A stretch of DNA of 64,000 nucleotides, from assembly GCF_001512305.1 (NCBI RefSeq), contig NZ_LNUT01000004.1, positions 915,757-979,756 on the forward strand. The letters run 5' to 3'. The stretch's first letter is position 1. Each line of letters opens with the position of its first letter. A program made the translations under genes and the position numbers. Positions 9,293 to 19,400 of the stretch are shown in pieces. This DNA is from Arthrobacter sp. EPSL27. GTDB taxonomy: Bacteria > Actinomycetota > Actinomycetes > Actinomycetales > Micrococcaceae. A model generated the notes under the pieces. That model saw only the letters and a list, made by a program, of their open reading frames with translations. It was not told the DNA's origin and did not search any database.

Positions 9293-11836
9293 GTGCGTAT
9301 CCCACTTTCCTGGCTGCGTGAATTCGCGCAGGTACCGGCCGGTGCAACGGCCGAAGACGTCATGGCGGACCTGGTCAAGGTCGGCTTTGAAGAAGAAGCC
9401 GTACACCGCCCCACCGATGCCCTCCGCGGCCCCATCGTGGTGGGCCAGGTCCTGAGCATCGTCAAGGAACCGCAGACGAACGGCAAAACCATCAACTGGT
9501 GCCAGGTCCGTGTGGTCCCCGAGGGCCAGCAGCAGAGCCTCACCGGCGACGGCATCGACCCGTCCGGCGTGCAGGGCATCATCTGCGGCGCCCACAACTT
9601 CGTGGAAGGCGACAAAGTGGTGGTCACCCTTCCGGGCGCCGTACTGCCGGGCGACTTCCACATCTCCGCGCGGAAGACTTACGGCCACCTGTCCGCCGGC
9701 ATGATCGCCTCCGTCCGCGAGCTTGGCATCGGCGAGGACCACGACGGCATCCTGGTGCTGTCCCGGATCGGGCTGGACCCGGAAATCGGCACCGACGCCA
9801 TGGACCTGCTGGGCCTCTACGACCAGGCCGCCGAAATCAACGTCACCCCGGACCGCGGCTACGCGTTCTCGATCCGCGGCGTGGCCCGTGAGTACGCCCA
9901 CGCCACCGGCACCTCCTTCACCGACCCGGCGTCGAAGGTCGAGGCTCCCGCGGAACTTGCCGGCGGCTACACCGTCAAACTCAACGACGACGCCCCGATC
10001 TACGGCAAGCCCGGCTGCGACCGCTTCGTGGCGCGCACCGTGCGCGGTGTGGATGCCACGAAGCCCACGCCGCCGTGGATGACCTCCCGGCTCCGGCTCG
10101 CCGGCATCCGCTCCATCTCCCTGCCCGTCGACATTTCCAACTACGTCATGCTCGAACTCGGGCAGCCCACGCACTGCTACGACCTCGACAAGCTCTCGGG
10201 CGACATTGTGGTCCGCCGGGCCGTGGCAGGGGAGAAGATCACCACCCTGGACGAGAAAGTCCGCACGCTCGATGTCGAGGACCTGCTCATCACCGACGGC
10301 TCCGGCGCGATCGGCATTGCCGGCGTGATGGGCGGCGCGGCCACCGAGGTGAGCGATTCGACGTCGAACATCCTTGTTGAAGCCGCGCACTTCGACGAAG
10401 TGTCCATTGCCCGCTCGCGACGCCGCCACAAACTCCCGTCCGAGGCCTCCAAGCGCTTCGAACGCGGCGTTGACTGGCACGTCGCAGGCACCGCCGCGCA
10501 GCGCGTGGTCGACCTGCTGGTCGAGCTCGCCGGCGGCACCGCCGATGAGGCCGGGACCGACGTCGGGACCGCACCGGAAACTGTCACTGTGGAGCTCCCG
10601 GCGGCCTTCGCCGCGGAACGGATCGGCATCGACTTCACGCAGGAGCAGGTGGTCACCTCGCTGGAGGACCTGGGGGCCGTCGTCGTCGTGACCGACGCCG
10701 GCTACACCGTTACGGCCCCGAGCTGGCGGAACGACCTGGAAACCAAGGAGGACCTCTCCGAGGAGATCGCCCGTCTGGTCGGTTACGACCAGATTCCCGC
10801 GAGCCTTCCGGTGGCGCCTCCCGGCCGCGGGCTGACCCGCACCCAGCAGCAGCGCCGGCGCCTTGTGCAGGCCCTGGCCGACGCCGGCCTGACCGAGGTC
10901 CTCGCATACCCGTTCGTCTCCAAGGCCGCCAACGACACCTTCGGCGTTCCAGTGGCAGGGGAGCCGCGTAAGGCCCTCAAGCTCGCCAACCCGATCAGCG
11001 AGGAGCAGGGCTACCTCCGCACCTCGATCCTGCCGGGCCTGATCGAGGTCGCCAAGCGCAACCACTCCCGCGGCTTCCGCGACCTGGCCCTGTTCGAGGC
11101 CGGCCTCGTGTTCCTGCCCGGCGACACGCTTGGCACCGCGTCCATCCCGCCGCTGGGCGCCAAGCCGGGCGATGAGGTGCTGGACGGACTGTACGACGGC
11201 GTGCCGGACCAGCCGCTGTATGTCGCGGCAGTGCTCACCGGCCACGATTCACCGGCCGCAGCCGGCCACGCGCCCCGGGCCTGGGACTGGGCCGACGCCC
11301 TCGACATCGCCCGGATCGCCGGCGACGTGCTGGGCGTGGATATCGTGGTCAGCCAAGGCCAGCACCAGGCCTTCCACCCGGGACGGACCGCCCAGCTTGC
11401 GCTCCGCACCGGCACGGTCCTGGGCTACGCCGGCGAGCTGCACCCGAAGCTGCTGGCTGCGCACGACATGCCGGCCCGTTCGGTGGCGCTTGAGTTCAAC
11501 GCGGACGCCCTCTTCGAGGCCGCGGCCGACGTGATCGTCGCCCGGCACATCTCCACCTACCCGGTGGCCACCCAGGACGTCGCCCTCGTGGTGCCGCAGG
11601 ACGTCCCGGCGGAAGAGGTCCTCACGGCCCTGCGCGAAGGGGCCGGCGAACTGCTTGAAGACGTCGCCCTGTTCGACGTGTACGCCGGCAAGGGCATCGA
11701 GGACGGCAAGAAGTCGCTGGCCTTCAGCCTGCGGTTCCGGGCCGGGGACCGCACGCTCACCGCGGACGAGGCTTCGGCCGCCCGCGAAAGCGCGGTGGCC
11801 GTGGCCCATGAGCGCTTTGGAGCAGTCCAACGCTAG
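9293..11836 (+). CDS. pheT: Phenylalanyl-tRNA synthetase beta subunit
   Basis: The 847-residue beta subunit with the usual domain order: tRNA-binding EMAP-like domain near residues 40-155, B3/B4 editing domain, B5 domain, catalytic-like core, and C-terminal ferredoxin-fold anticodon-binding domain (about 750-847, including HISTYPVATQDVAL). GTG start with conserved MRIPLSWLREF. Its 3' end overlaps a coding-like tract for a phosphopantetheinyl transferase. Confidence 0.97.
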   Translation: MRIPLSWLREFAQVPAGATAEDVMADLVKVGFEEEAVHRPTDALRGPIVVGQVLSIVKEPQTNGKTINWCQVRVVPEGQQQSLTGDGIDPSGVQGIICGAHNFVEGDKVVVTLPGAVLPGDFHISARKTYGHLSAGMIASVRELGIGEDHDGILVLSRIGLDPEIGTDAMDLLGLYDQAAEINVTPDRGYAFSIRGVAREYAHATGTSFTDPASKVEAPAELAGGYTVKLNDDAPIYGKPGCDRFVARTVRGVDATKPTPPWMTSRLRLAGIRSISLPVDISNYVMLELGQPTHCYDLDKLSGDIVVRRAVAGEKITTLDEKVRTLDVEDLLITDGSGAIGIAGVMGGAATEVSDSTSNILVEAAHFDEVSIARSRRRHKLPSEASKRFERGVDWHVAGTAAQRVVDLLVELAGGTADEAGTDVGTAPETVTVELPAAFAAERIGIDFTQEQVVTSLEDLGAVVVVTDAGYTVTAPSWRNDLETKEDLSEEIARLVGYDQIPASLPVAPPGRGLTRTQQQRRRLVQALADAGLTEVLAYPFVSKAANDTFGVPVAGEPRKALKLANPISEEQGYLRTSILPGLIEVAKRNHSRGFRDLALFEAGLVFLPGDTLGTASIPPLGAKPGDEVLDGLYDGVPDQPLYVAAVLTGHDSPAAAGHAPRAWDWADALDIARIAGDVLGVDIVVSQGQHQAFHPGRTAQLALRTGTVLGYAGELHPKLLAAHDMPARSVALEFNADALFEAAADVIVARHISTYPVATQDVALVVPQDVPAEEVLTALREGAGELLEDVALFDVYAGKGIEDGKKSLAFSLRFRAGDRTLTADEASAARESAVAVAHERFGAVQR

Positions 11837-12039
11837 AACCGAGGGAACACCGGGGAACGCTCGCCGTAGCCGGGATCACCGTCCGGTCCGTACGTCTTGC
11901 CGACGTCGGACCGGACGGTGATGGCTTCCTTGATGCCGTTGAACGCTCGCGGGCTTCAGGCATCAAGGACCCCGCGGCCCGCCGGGAGTTCCTGGCCGGC
12001 CGGATTGCCCTAAGGGACCTCGCCGCCGGAATCCTTGGC
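11808..12039 (+). other. Coding-like 5' tract of the phosphopantetheinyl transferase, out of frame with its own start
   Basis: The frame of the transferase stays open upstream to a stop at 11809-11811 and reads family-like residues (for example RREFLAGRIALRDLAAGILG) but contains no ATG, GTG or TTG before 12040. An ATG at 11808, overlapping the pheT end, opens MSALEQSNARTEGTPG in another frame. Dropping one G from the GGGG run at 11852-11855 would join that start to the transferase frame. This is either a real frameshift or a base-calling error. Confidence 0.6.
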
Positions 12040-12528
12040 GTGCAGCCCTCGGATCTGACTGCCGCCTCCGCGTGCCCGGAGTGCGGTACGGGACCGGACA
12101 TCGACCACGGACGGCCCGGCTACCTCCTGGCCGGCGCGCCCGCCGGCCTCATCCTGAGCCTTTCGCGCAGCCGCGGCTGGGCACTGCTGGCAGCCGGCAG
12201 CGGGGCGGCCGGGACTGCGGTCGGCGTCGACCTGGAACACAGCTCCGGCGTCGGGTTCACCGGATTCGACGACGTCGCGCTGACGCCGGGAGAGCGGGAA
12301 CTGCTCGCCGCCGTCCCGCCGGAGCAATCGCCCCGTTGGCGGGCCGCCGCGTGGGCGCGCAAGGAAGCCCTGCTGAAGGCGTACGGCACCGGACTGCGGA
12401 CCGACCCGGCCACGGTTGAAGCCTTCGCGGATTTCCCCGCCGGCACCCTCCTCGTGGACCTGGCCCCGGCGGACCTGGGCCTGCCGGCTGAGTTCGCCGC
12501 CGCGCTTGCGGTTCTTGGCGGAACGTAG
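12040..12528 (+). CDS. 4'-phosphopantetheinyl transferase superfamily protein, probably 5'-frameshifted
   Basis: Transfers phosphopantetheine from CoA to a carrier-protein serine. The 162 residues readable from the first in-frame start (GTG) hold the Sfp-type signature: GVDLE (metal-binding Asp/Glu), LTPGERELL, and WARKEALLKAYGTGL. A CPECG...HGRP segment precedes these. About 75 further family-like residues are encoded upstream in the same frame without a start codon. A carrier-protein client exists in the window: the PCP domain of the large NRPS-like enzyme encoded at 16.4-20.4 kb. Whether the gene is functional depends on the frameshift. Confidence 0.7.
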   Translation: MQPSDLTAASACPECGTGPDIDHGRPGYLLAGAPAGLILSLSRSRGWALLAAGSGAAGTAVGVDLEHSSGVGFTGFDDVALTPGERELLAAVPPEQSPRWRAAAWARKEALLKAYGTGLRTDPATVEAFADFPAGTLLVDLAPADLGLPAEFAAALAVLGGT

Positions 12529-12670
12529 TCCCGACGTCGTTCACCGTATTCAAAGCTGACATCCTGGTGCCTTAGTGCGGGAGGCCGCGGCGTCGGTTCC
12601 GGTCCTGATCTCCAGACGCGGCCCGGATGTGACGGTTCCGCCCGGGCCCGCCTCCGCTTAGGCTGACGCC

Positions 12671-13093
12671 ATGCTCACGCTGACACGCGCCCGACCAGCG
12701 CTTTTCATCTCCGAAGTGGGATTGCTGTTCCTTGCGCTCGTTTTGATCGGCATCGCGTTAATAAATTCCGCCGCCGCAGTCGCCGCCTTCCCCGTCGAGC
12801 CGTTGGCGTTTCTGGGCTCTCTTATATTCCTGGGCGCCGGTGCCGGCTGCACCGTGGTGAGCCTTTGTGCATTGTCGGGACGTCCCCGCTCGGTGATCGC
12901 CAGGGCTGTCTGGATGTGTGCGGGGTGGGCGGCTGCGGTGTACCCACTGAGTCTTGCGCTGACACATCTGGCGGGTACGTACGCTGCGGCATTGCCGGTT
13001 GCTGGTGCGGGCATCCTCCTCGCTGTGCTGCCGGTCGGGAAGGAAAAACATTACGGTCCCCGTGACCGGGGCTGCGAGAGCATTCGAAGCTGA
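12671..13093 (+). CDS. Small membrane protein, function unknown
   Basis: A 140-residue protein with four predicted transmembrane helices (about residues 13-36, 43-66, 80-98 and 102-124) and a short polar basic tail. I recognise no family. The ATG is preceded at 6 nt by TAGGCT, a likely leaderless -10 box, which supports this start. It stands alone, between the transferase and the HNH gene, all on the plus strand. Confidence 0.6.
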   Translation: MLTLTRARPALFISEVGLLFLALVLIGIALINSAAAVAAFPVEPLAFLGSLIFLGAGAGCTVVSLCALSGRPRSVIARAVWMCAGWAAAVYPLSLALTHLAGTYAAALPVAGAGILLAVLPVGKEKHYGPRDRGCESIRS

Positions 13094-13246
13094 AGGACCG
13101 CGACAACAGAGCCGGTACGTTCCGAACGGTAGCGGCCTACGCGGTATCGGCATGCACCGTTGCGGACTCCGGCACACTGTGGTCCTTTTCTGCCCGACGG
13201 CGGCTGGGCTCGGCTTTTTGTCGGTGCCTCTTGAGACGATATGGGT

Positions 13247-14884
13247 ATGGAAAACAGGGTTGTTTTCAGCAGTGCGGAGGTTCGGGAGGCGGCGCGGGCT
13301 TTGGCCGCGTCCGCGATGGCGCTGGCTGCCTCGATGGGCGCGGATCTTTCCTGTCTTCCTGCCGGCGGTCTTCCCGATGGCGGTCTTCCTGCCGGCGGTT
13401 CTGAGGGTGGTTCTCCCGAGGGCGGTTCTGGCCCGTTGGAGGGTGGGGATCCGTTGCGGGATCTGGCCGATGCGAGCCTGGATGGGTTGTCGGGGCTCGC
13501 CCGGGTGGAAGCGCAGACCGCGGCGTTGAAGGTCCTGGTCACCGGGGAGTATCTGGACACAACCAAGGCATTGGCGGCGCCGGAACTGCCCAGCAGCGCG
13601 CAGGAGATGGCGGAGATCGCCGAGGTCGCAGGCGTCCTGGGGGTCTCTGAGCGGTCGGCCGGGGCGTTTCTGGGTGAGTGTGTGGCGTTGACCTCGCGCC
13701 TGCCGCTGACGCTGGCGGCGCTGGGTGCCGGGACACTCTCGTGGCAGCACGCCCGGGTCATGGTGGACGAGACGGCGAACCTGGACGCTGCGGGGGCGGC
13801 GGCGCTGGAGGCCCATTTCCTGGACCCGTCCGCACCCGACCCTGCCCGCGGCTGCCCGGCCGGGGAACTCGTGCCGGGGCGGTTCCGGGCCAAGGCCCGC
13901 ACGTGGCGCGAACGCCACCACCCGGTCAGCATCGAAACCCGGCACAGGAAATGCGCGGCAGACCGGCGGGTCGAGTTCGTTCCCGACAGCGACGGCATGG
14001 CCTGGTTCAACACTTATCTTCCGGCGGAGACCGCGGCAGGGATCTGGAACCGGACCACCGCGCAGGCGAGAGCGCTGCAAGGCCCGGCGGAGCCCCGGAC
14101 CCTCACCCAGCTCCGCTCCGACATCGCCGCCACCCTCCTCCTCAACGGCAGTGACAGCGGGGACGTTGGTGCGGATGTGCCGGTGCCGCGGGCGCAGGTG
14201 CTGGTTACTGTCCCGGTGATGTCGCTGCTGGGTGTGACGGAGGAACCAGCCATGCTGGACGGGTACGGGCCGATCCCGCCGTCCATGGCCCGCCGTCTGG
14301 TAGCTGATGGCGCGGATTCGTTCCACCGGGTCCTGGTTGATCCGCGGGACGGGGCGCCGCTGGAGATCGGCCGGACCAGTTACCGGGTCACCAAGGCCCT
14401 GCGGCAATGGTTGCGCCTTCGGGACGCCAAGTGCTCCTTCCGGGGCTGTAACAACGCCTCGCTCGACAACGATGCCGACCACCTGCTGGCTTGGGCTGAC
14501 GGCGGCACCACCGGAATCAGCAACCTCGGCCAGCCCTGCCGGAAACACCACCGCCTCAAACACACCACCGCCTGGACACCCGCCGGCGCCACCAAGGAGA
14601 GCCCGCCCGGCTGGACCTCACCCACTGGGCGCCACTACCCCAGCGAACACCAGGACTGGGAACCACCCCACTGGCCGGACAGCAACCTGCTCACCGACGC
14701 AAACCCGGACCCCGGCCGGGATCCTGACGTGGACTTGCTTCGGGACCCCTTCGCGGACTGGTTTCAGTTCACCGAAGGCCGGGAGCCCGAACCGGAAACG
14801 GACCCGGAAGACCCAGGATGGGACCCCGACAGCGAGCTACCCACGGACCCGTTCCCCGACTGGTGCCAGTTCACCGCCGCCTGA
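13247..14884 (+). CDS. DUF222 and HNH endonuclease signature protein (REP13E12-like)
   Basis: About 545 residues. The N-terminal DUF222 region (about residues 60-330) is followed by an HNH-type domain near residues 385-440, with CSFRGCNN, the DADHLLAWADGG core and CRKHHRLKHTTAW, giving the paired cysteines and histidines of a zinc-bound HNH fold. A Gly-rich low-complexity stretch lies near residues 40-70. The C-terminus is acidic and proline-rich. Such proteins occur in many copies in actinobacteria and resemble mycobacterial REP13E12 genes; cellular role is not established. The ATG two codons upstream (13241) is an equal candidate start. Confidence 0.85.
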   Translation: MENRVVFSSAEVREAARALAASAMALAASMGADLSCLPAGGLPDGGLPAGGSEGGSPEGGSGPLEGGDPLRDLADASLDGLSGLARVEAQTAALKVLVTGEYLDTTKALAAPELPSSAQEMAEIAEVAGVLGVSERSAGAFLGECVALTSRLPLTLAALGAGTLSWQHARVMVDETANLDAAGAAALEAHFLDPSAPDPARGCPAGELVPGRFRAKARTWRERHHPVSIETRHRKCAADRRVEFVPDSDGMAWFNTYLPAETAAGIWNRTTAQARALQGPAEPRTLTQLRSDIAATLLLNGSDSGDVGADVPVPRAQVLVTVPVMSLLGVTEEPAMLDGYGPIPPSMARRLVADGADSFHRVLVDPRDGAPLEIGRTSYRVTKALRQWLRLRDAKCSFRGCNNASLDNDADHLLAWADGGTTGISNLGQPCRKHHRLKHTTAWTPAGATKESPPGWTSPTGRHYPSEHQDWEPPHWPDSNLLTDANPDPGRDPDVDLLRDPFADWFQFTEGREPEPETDPEDPGWDPDSELPTDPFPDWCQFTAA

Positions 14885-14993
14885 CCACCCGCGGCGACGG
14901 AGAACCATGGCCGGTCTGTGCCCCGCGGCGGCGCCGGTTCCCAAGTATTGCTGTCGCTCCTGCGCCCAATGATTCACGCCGGGGGCAAACGCA

Positions 14994-16379
14994 TCAGCCT
15001 GCGGCCGGCAGCGGAGGCAAGGCCTCCTGGTACAGCCACGGGTGCAGCAGGGACTCGGTGTCGAGTCCGGTAGCACGGTCGGCCGTGAGGATGAACTGCT
15101 GAGTCGACACGGAACCGTGCCGGTTCTCAGCCACCCACTCATGCAGCAGAGAGAAAAAGGCCAGGTCACCGCAGCGCAGGCGCAGGGCATGCAGCGCCAG
15201 TGCGCCGCGCTTGTAAACCCGGTCATCGAACATCAGCTCCGGCCCGGGGTCGCCCACCAATAGGTCCTGCTTGCTGGTGGCCAGCTTCCGCCATGCCGCG
15301 GCGGCCCGGCGGGCCACCGTCAATACACCGGACTCCTCGGACCAGATCCACTCGGCGTAGCAGGCAAAGCCCTCATGCAGCCAGATGTCCCGCCACGAGG
15401 CAGCCGTGAGCGAGTTCCCGAACCACTGGTGCGACAGTTCATGCGCAATCAGACGCTGGGACTCCCAGTCCAGCTTGAGGTGATTGGGACCGAAGATCGA
15501 CAGGCTCTGCGCTTCCAGCGGGATCTCCAGGACATCCCCGGCGACCACCGCCGTGTACTCGGCAAAAGGGTACGGGCCGAAGCAGTTGATGAAAGTGCGC
15601 ATCATCTCCGGCTGCCTCGCCAGCCCCGTCCGGGCCGCGTCCGCAAGCTCCGCCGGAACTGCGGCGAACTGGGGAACGTGGGATGGCTGCCGGACCGTGT
15701 CGAGGGCCAACAGCTCATAGCGGCCGATCTGGACCGTGGCGAGGTAGGTGGACATCGGCTCGGCCTGCTCATAGACCCAGGTCTCGCGGCTGGACCGGCT
15801 GGTGCGGGACACCAGGATCCCGTTGCACACGGCCCGGTAATTGGCATCCGTGGTCACCGAGATCCGGTAGCTCGCCTTGTCCTTCGGGTGGTCGTTGCAC
15901 GGGAACCAGGACGGTGCGCCGTTCGGCTGCCCTGCCACCAGGACGCCGTCGGTCAGTTCCTCCCAGCCCACTTCGCCCCACAACCCGCGGCGGGGAGCGG
16001 GGTTTCCCTCGTACCGGATGTCCAGGGTGAACTCCTGTCCCGGCAGCAGGGCAGCCTCGGGCACGATCACCAGCTGGTCGGCGCGCTGGCTGAATTTCCG
16101 TACCCTGCGCCCGCTGAGCTGGATCTTGGTGGCCCGGAGTCCCGTCAGGTCCAGAACAATGGCCGACGCCGGCCGTTCCGTCACAGCGTGCAGCACCGCC
16201 CGCCCGTTCAGGCGGTTGCTGCTGAGTTTGTAGTCGAGATCGAGTTCGTAGCGGGTGACCCGGTAGGCGTCCGTCCCGTGGCCGGGCAGGTACGGATCGG
16301 GTGAGGCGGCCGCCTCGTCAGCCGGGGGGCCGCCGGCGCCCCCGGGGGCGGCCGTGGAACTCGGAAAAATGGAACTCAT
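14994..16379 (-). CDS. M1 family metallopeptidase, short form
   Basis: A 461-residue zinc aminopeptidase-like protein. The zinc site is HELSHQWFGNS with His313, Glu314 and His317, and the third ligand Glu336 in LHEGFACYAEW. The usual GAMEN substrate-binding motif is not present; the equivalent region reads EIPLEAQSLSIF. It lacks the long C-terminal helical domain of PepN and resembles the short actinobacterial M1 members. No signal peptide; the N-terminal 35 residues are low complexity. Its stop converges with the HNH gene. Confidence 0.87.
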   Translation of the reverse strand: MSSIFPSSTAAPGGAGGPPADEAAASPDPYLPGHGTDAYRVTRYELDLDYKLSSNRLNGRAVLHAVTERPASAIVLDLTGLRATKIQLSGRRVRKFSQRADQLVIVPEAALLPGQEFTLDIRYEGNPAPRRGLWGEVGWEELTDGVLVAGQPNGAPSWFPCNDHPKDKASYRISVTTDANYRAVCNGILVSRTSRSSRETWVYEQAEPMSTYLATVQIGRYELLALDTVRQPSHVPQFAAVPAELADAARTGLARQPEMMRTFINCFGPYPFAEYTAVVAGDVLEIPLEAQSLSIFGPNHLKLDWESQRLIAHELSHQWFGNSLTAASWRDIWLHEGFACYAEWIWSEESGVLTVARRAAAAWRKLATSKQDLLVGDPGPELMFDDRVYKRGALALHALRLRCGDLAFFSLLHEWVAENRHGSVSTQQFILTADRATGLDTESLLHPWLYQEALPPLPAAG

Positions 16380-16419
16380 AAACCGGCTTTCGCGCTTGCA
16401 GGTGTGCGGACGGGCGGGG

Positions 16420-19400
16420 CTATTTCAGTTTGGGGGCGGGCACGGCCGGGCCGGCCCAGGGGCTCACCGGATTGCCCATCCAGTAGGTGCCGGCGGGCAC
16501 AGTTTCGCCGCGCATCACGAGCGACGCCGGGCCCACTGTGCCGCCGCTGCCGATGCGGGCCTGCGGGAGGATGACTCCGTGCGGCCCCATCGTTGCCCCG
16601 TCATCGAGCGTAACAGTGTCGATGCTCATGACGCGGTCGTGGAACAGATGGGTCTGGACCACGCAGCCGCGGTTCACCGTGGAATTCCGGCCCAGGGTCA
16701 CCAGGTCCGCTTCGGGCAGCCAGTAGCTTTCACACCACGTGCCGGGACCGATTTTTGCCCCGAGGGCGCGGAGCCACCAGACCAGGGCGGGGGTGCCGCT
16801 GGCCGAGCGGGCGAACCACGGAGCGCTGACCATTTCGATGAACGTGTCCACCACCTCGTTGCGCCAGATGAAAGAGCTCCACAGCGGATGCTCACCGGGC
16901 TTGATGCGCCCAACCAGCAGCCACTTCGCGACGACGGCACTCCCGGCGGCCACAAAGCCGGCAGCCAGGATCACGACGCCGCCCAGGAGTGCCGCGATGC
17001 CGTAATTGAACACCGTGGCCAGCCAGTCGAAGGCGACGAACACGACGGCGGCGATCGCCACCGTCGTCATCACAGGGATGAACCGGCACAGCTCCCACAG
17101 CGCCCGGGCAACCTTGAGTTTCAGTGGCGGCTGGTACGTCCTGGTGTCATCCGAGGCGATGGCGGTGCGCCGGAGCCGGACCGGCGGGCTACCCAGCCAC
17201 GAGGTCCCGGACTTGGCCTTCGCGGGCGTCGCCGACAGTACCGCCACGAGGGAGTTTTTGGGCACATTGCGCCCGGCGCCCGTCATGCCGGAGTTGCCCA
17301 GGAAGGAGCGTTTGCCGATCTTGGCCGGCGCGATCCGCAGCCAGCCGCCGTCGAGCTCGTAGGACGCCACCATGGTGTCGTCGGCCAGGAAGGCGCCCTC
17401 GCCGACCGTGGTCATCTTGGGAATCAGCAGGACGGTGGAGGCCTCGACGTTTTTGCCGATCCTGGCCCCGAGCAGGCGGAGCCAGGCCGGTGTGAAGAGG
17501 CTGGCGTAGATGGGGAAGAGCAGGTCGCGGGCCAGGTCCAGCACCCGTTCCGTGGCCCAGACCTGCCAGCCGATCCGGCTGCGCACCCGGTAATATCCCT
17601 CGGCCAGGCCGAGGCCTAGGAGCCGGGTGGTCACGAGGATCAGCACGAGGTTCGTCAGGAACCAGGCCAGGGCCGCGGCGGGCAGGGAGAGGAGGAGCTG
17701 CGGCAGCGCCGCGCCCAGAGATTCGCTGCCGCGGATGAAGCCAAAGACCACCAGCGCCGCCGCGGCAGCCGAGACGTAGGGGATCAGGGCCAGGACGGCG
17801 GAGGCACCCGCGAAGCCGGCAAACCAGAGCCGCCCGATCAGCGGGTGGTGTGGGGGAGTCTCCGGCCGGGCGGCCTTGGCCTTCCCTCGGCGCTCGGCGG
17901 GCGACCCGGCCACGAGCTGCCCGGACTTCACCTTGCCCAGCACGGCCGAGCCGGGCTCCACCTTCGCTCCGGCGCCGATCGTGGCGCCGGGCATCAGCGT
18001 GCTGCGCGCCCCGACGGTGGCGCCGGGGCCGATCCGGATGGCCCCGATGTGGACGACGTCGCCGTCGATCCACCAGCCGGACAGATCAACCTCGGGCTCC
18101 ACGTTGCACCCGCTGCCCAGCGAGAGCAGGCCCGTGACGGGCGGCAGCGAGTGCAGCTGGACGTTGTCGCCGATTTTCGCGCCGAGGGCCCGGGCGTAGT
18201 ACGGCACCCAGGGGGCGCTGGCCAGACTGATGGCACCGGCCAGGTCCTGGATCTGCTCGGCCAGCCACAGGCGCAGGTGCACCCGGCCGGACCTCGGGTA
18301 CGTTCCCGGGACCACCTTGCGGAGCAGCAGCCGGGCCGCCGCGACCGAGATCAGCATCCGGCCCGCCGGGCTGACGAACACCAGCCACGACGCGCCCACC
18401 CACCACCACGAGAGGGTCGGCGCCGCCGTGAAGCCTGCGAACGTAAAGAGAAGATTGTTTGCCGCCATCAGGTACGTCAGCCAGCGCATGCCGACCAGGA
18501 TGTGCAGCGGGACGCCCATCAGCGTCTGGAAGACTTGCGACTTGCGGGCCGTGCGGCGGACCACGCGTTCCGCGGGGGCGACAGCGCCGCCGTCGGGCAG
18601 CGACTGCCGCGCAACGTCGATCAGTGCCCCGATGCGGGGAGTGGCATAAATGTCCGCCACCGTGATGGTGGGGTAGCGCACGCGGAGCGCCGAGACCAGC
18701 TGCGCGGCGGCGAGGGACCCGCCCCCGTAGGCGAAGAAGTCGGCGTCGAGGCTGGACGCGGTGGTGCCCAGCACCGCGCTCCACTGCTCCACAATCCACG
18801 TTGCATCGTCCGGGAGGTTCAGCGGGGCCGCCTCGGTGTCTGCTGCTCCGGCCCCGGCGAGGGGCCACGGCAGCGCGTGCCGGTCCACCTTGCCACTGGT
18901 CTTGGTGGGCAGCGAGTCCACCACGGTCAGGAGCGGGATCAGCGGGGCCGGCAGGCTGCCGCCGAGCAGTTCCCGGGCGGCGGCAAGATCAAGGTCCTTG
19001 CCGCCGGCCGGCGCGAGGTAGCCGACCAGGATCTGGTTCCCTGCCGCCGTCGTCTGCACTGCCGCGGCCGCGCCCGCGACGTCCGGCAGCGACTGCAGGG
19101 CGGCATCGATCTCGCCCAGCTCGATCCGCCGCCCGCCCAGTTTGACCTGTTCGTCGGCGCGGCCCATGAAGATCAGCCCCGCGGCCTCGTATCGGACCAG
19201 ATCGCCCGAGCGGTAGGCGCGCGCCCAGCCCAGTGAGGGCATGGGGGCGTACTTTTCGGCGTCCTTGGCCGGGTCCAGGTACCGGGCGAGGCCGACGCCG
19301 CCGATGATCAGTTCGCCGACTTCGCCTTCCGCGACCGGCCGCGACCGCTCATCCACTACGGCCAGGTCCCAGCCGTCCAGCGGCAGGCCGATCCGGACCG

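Noticed and set aside
12758..14563. 601-codon minus-strand open frame opposite the HNH gene
   Set aside because: Low-complexity Arg/Gly/Pro translation without domains, spanning the end of another gene; shadow of the DUF222-HNH gene.
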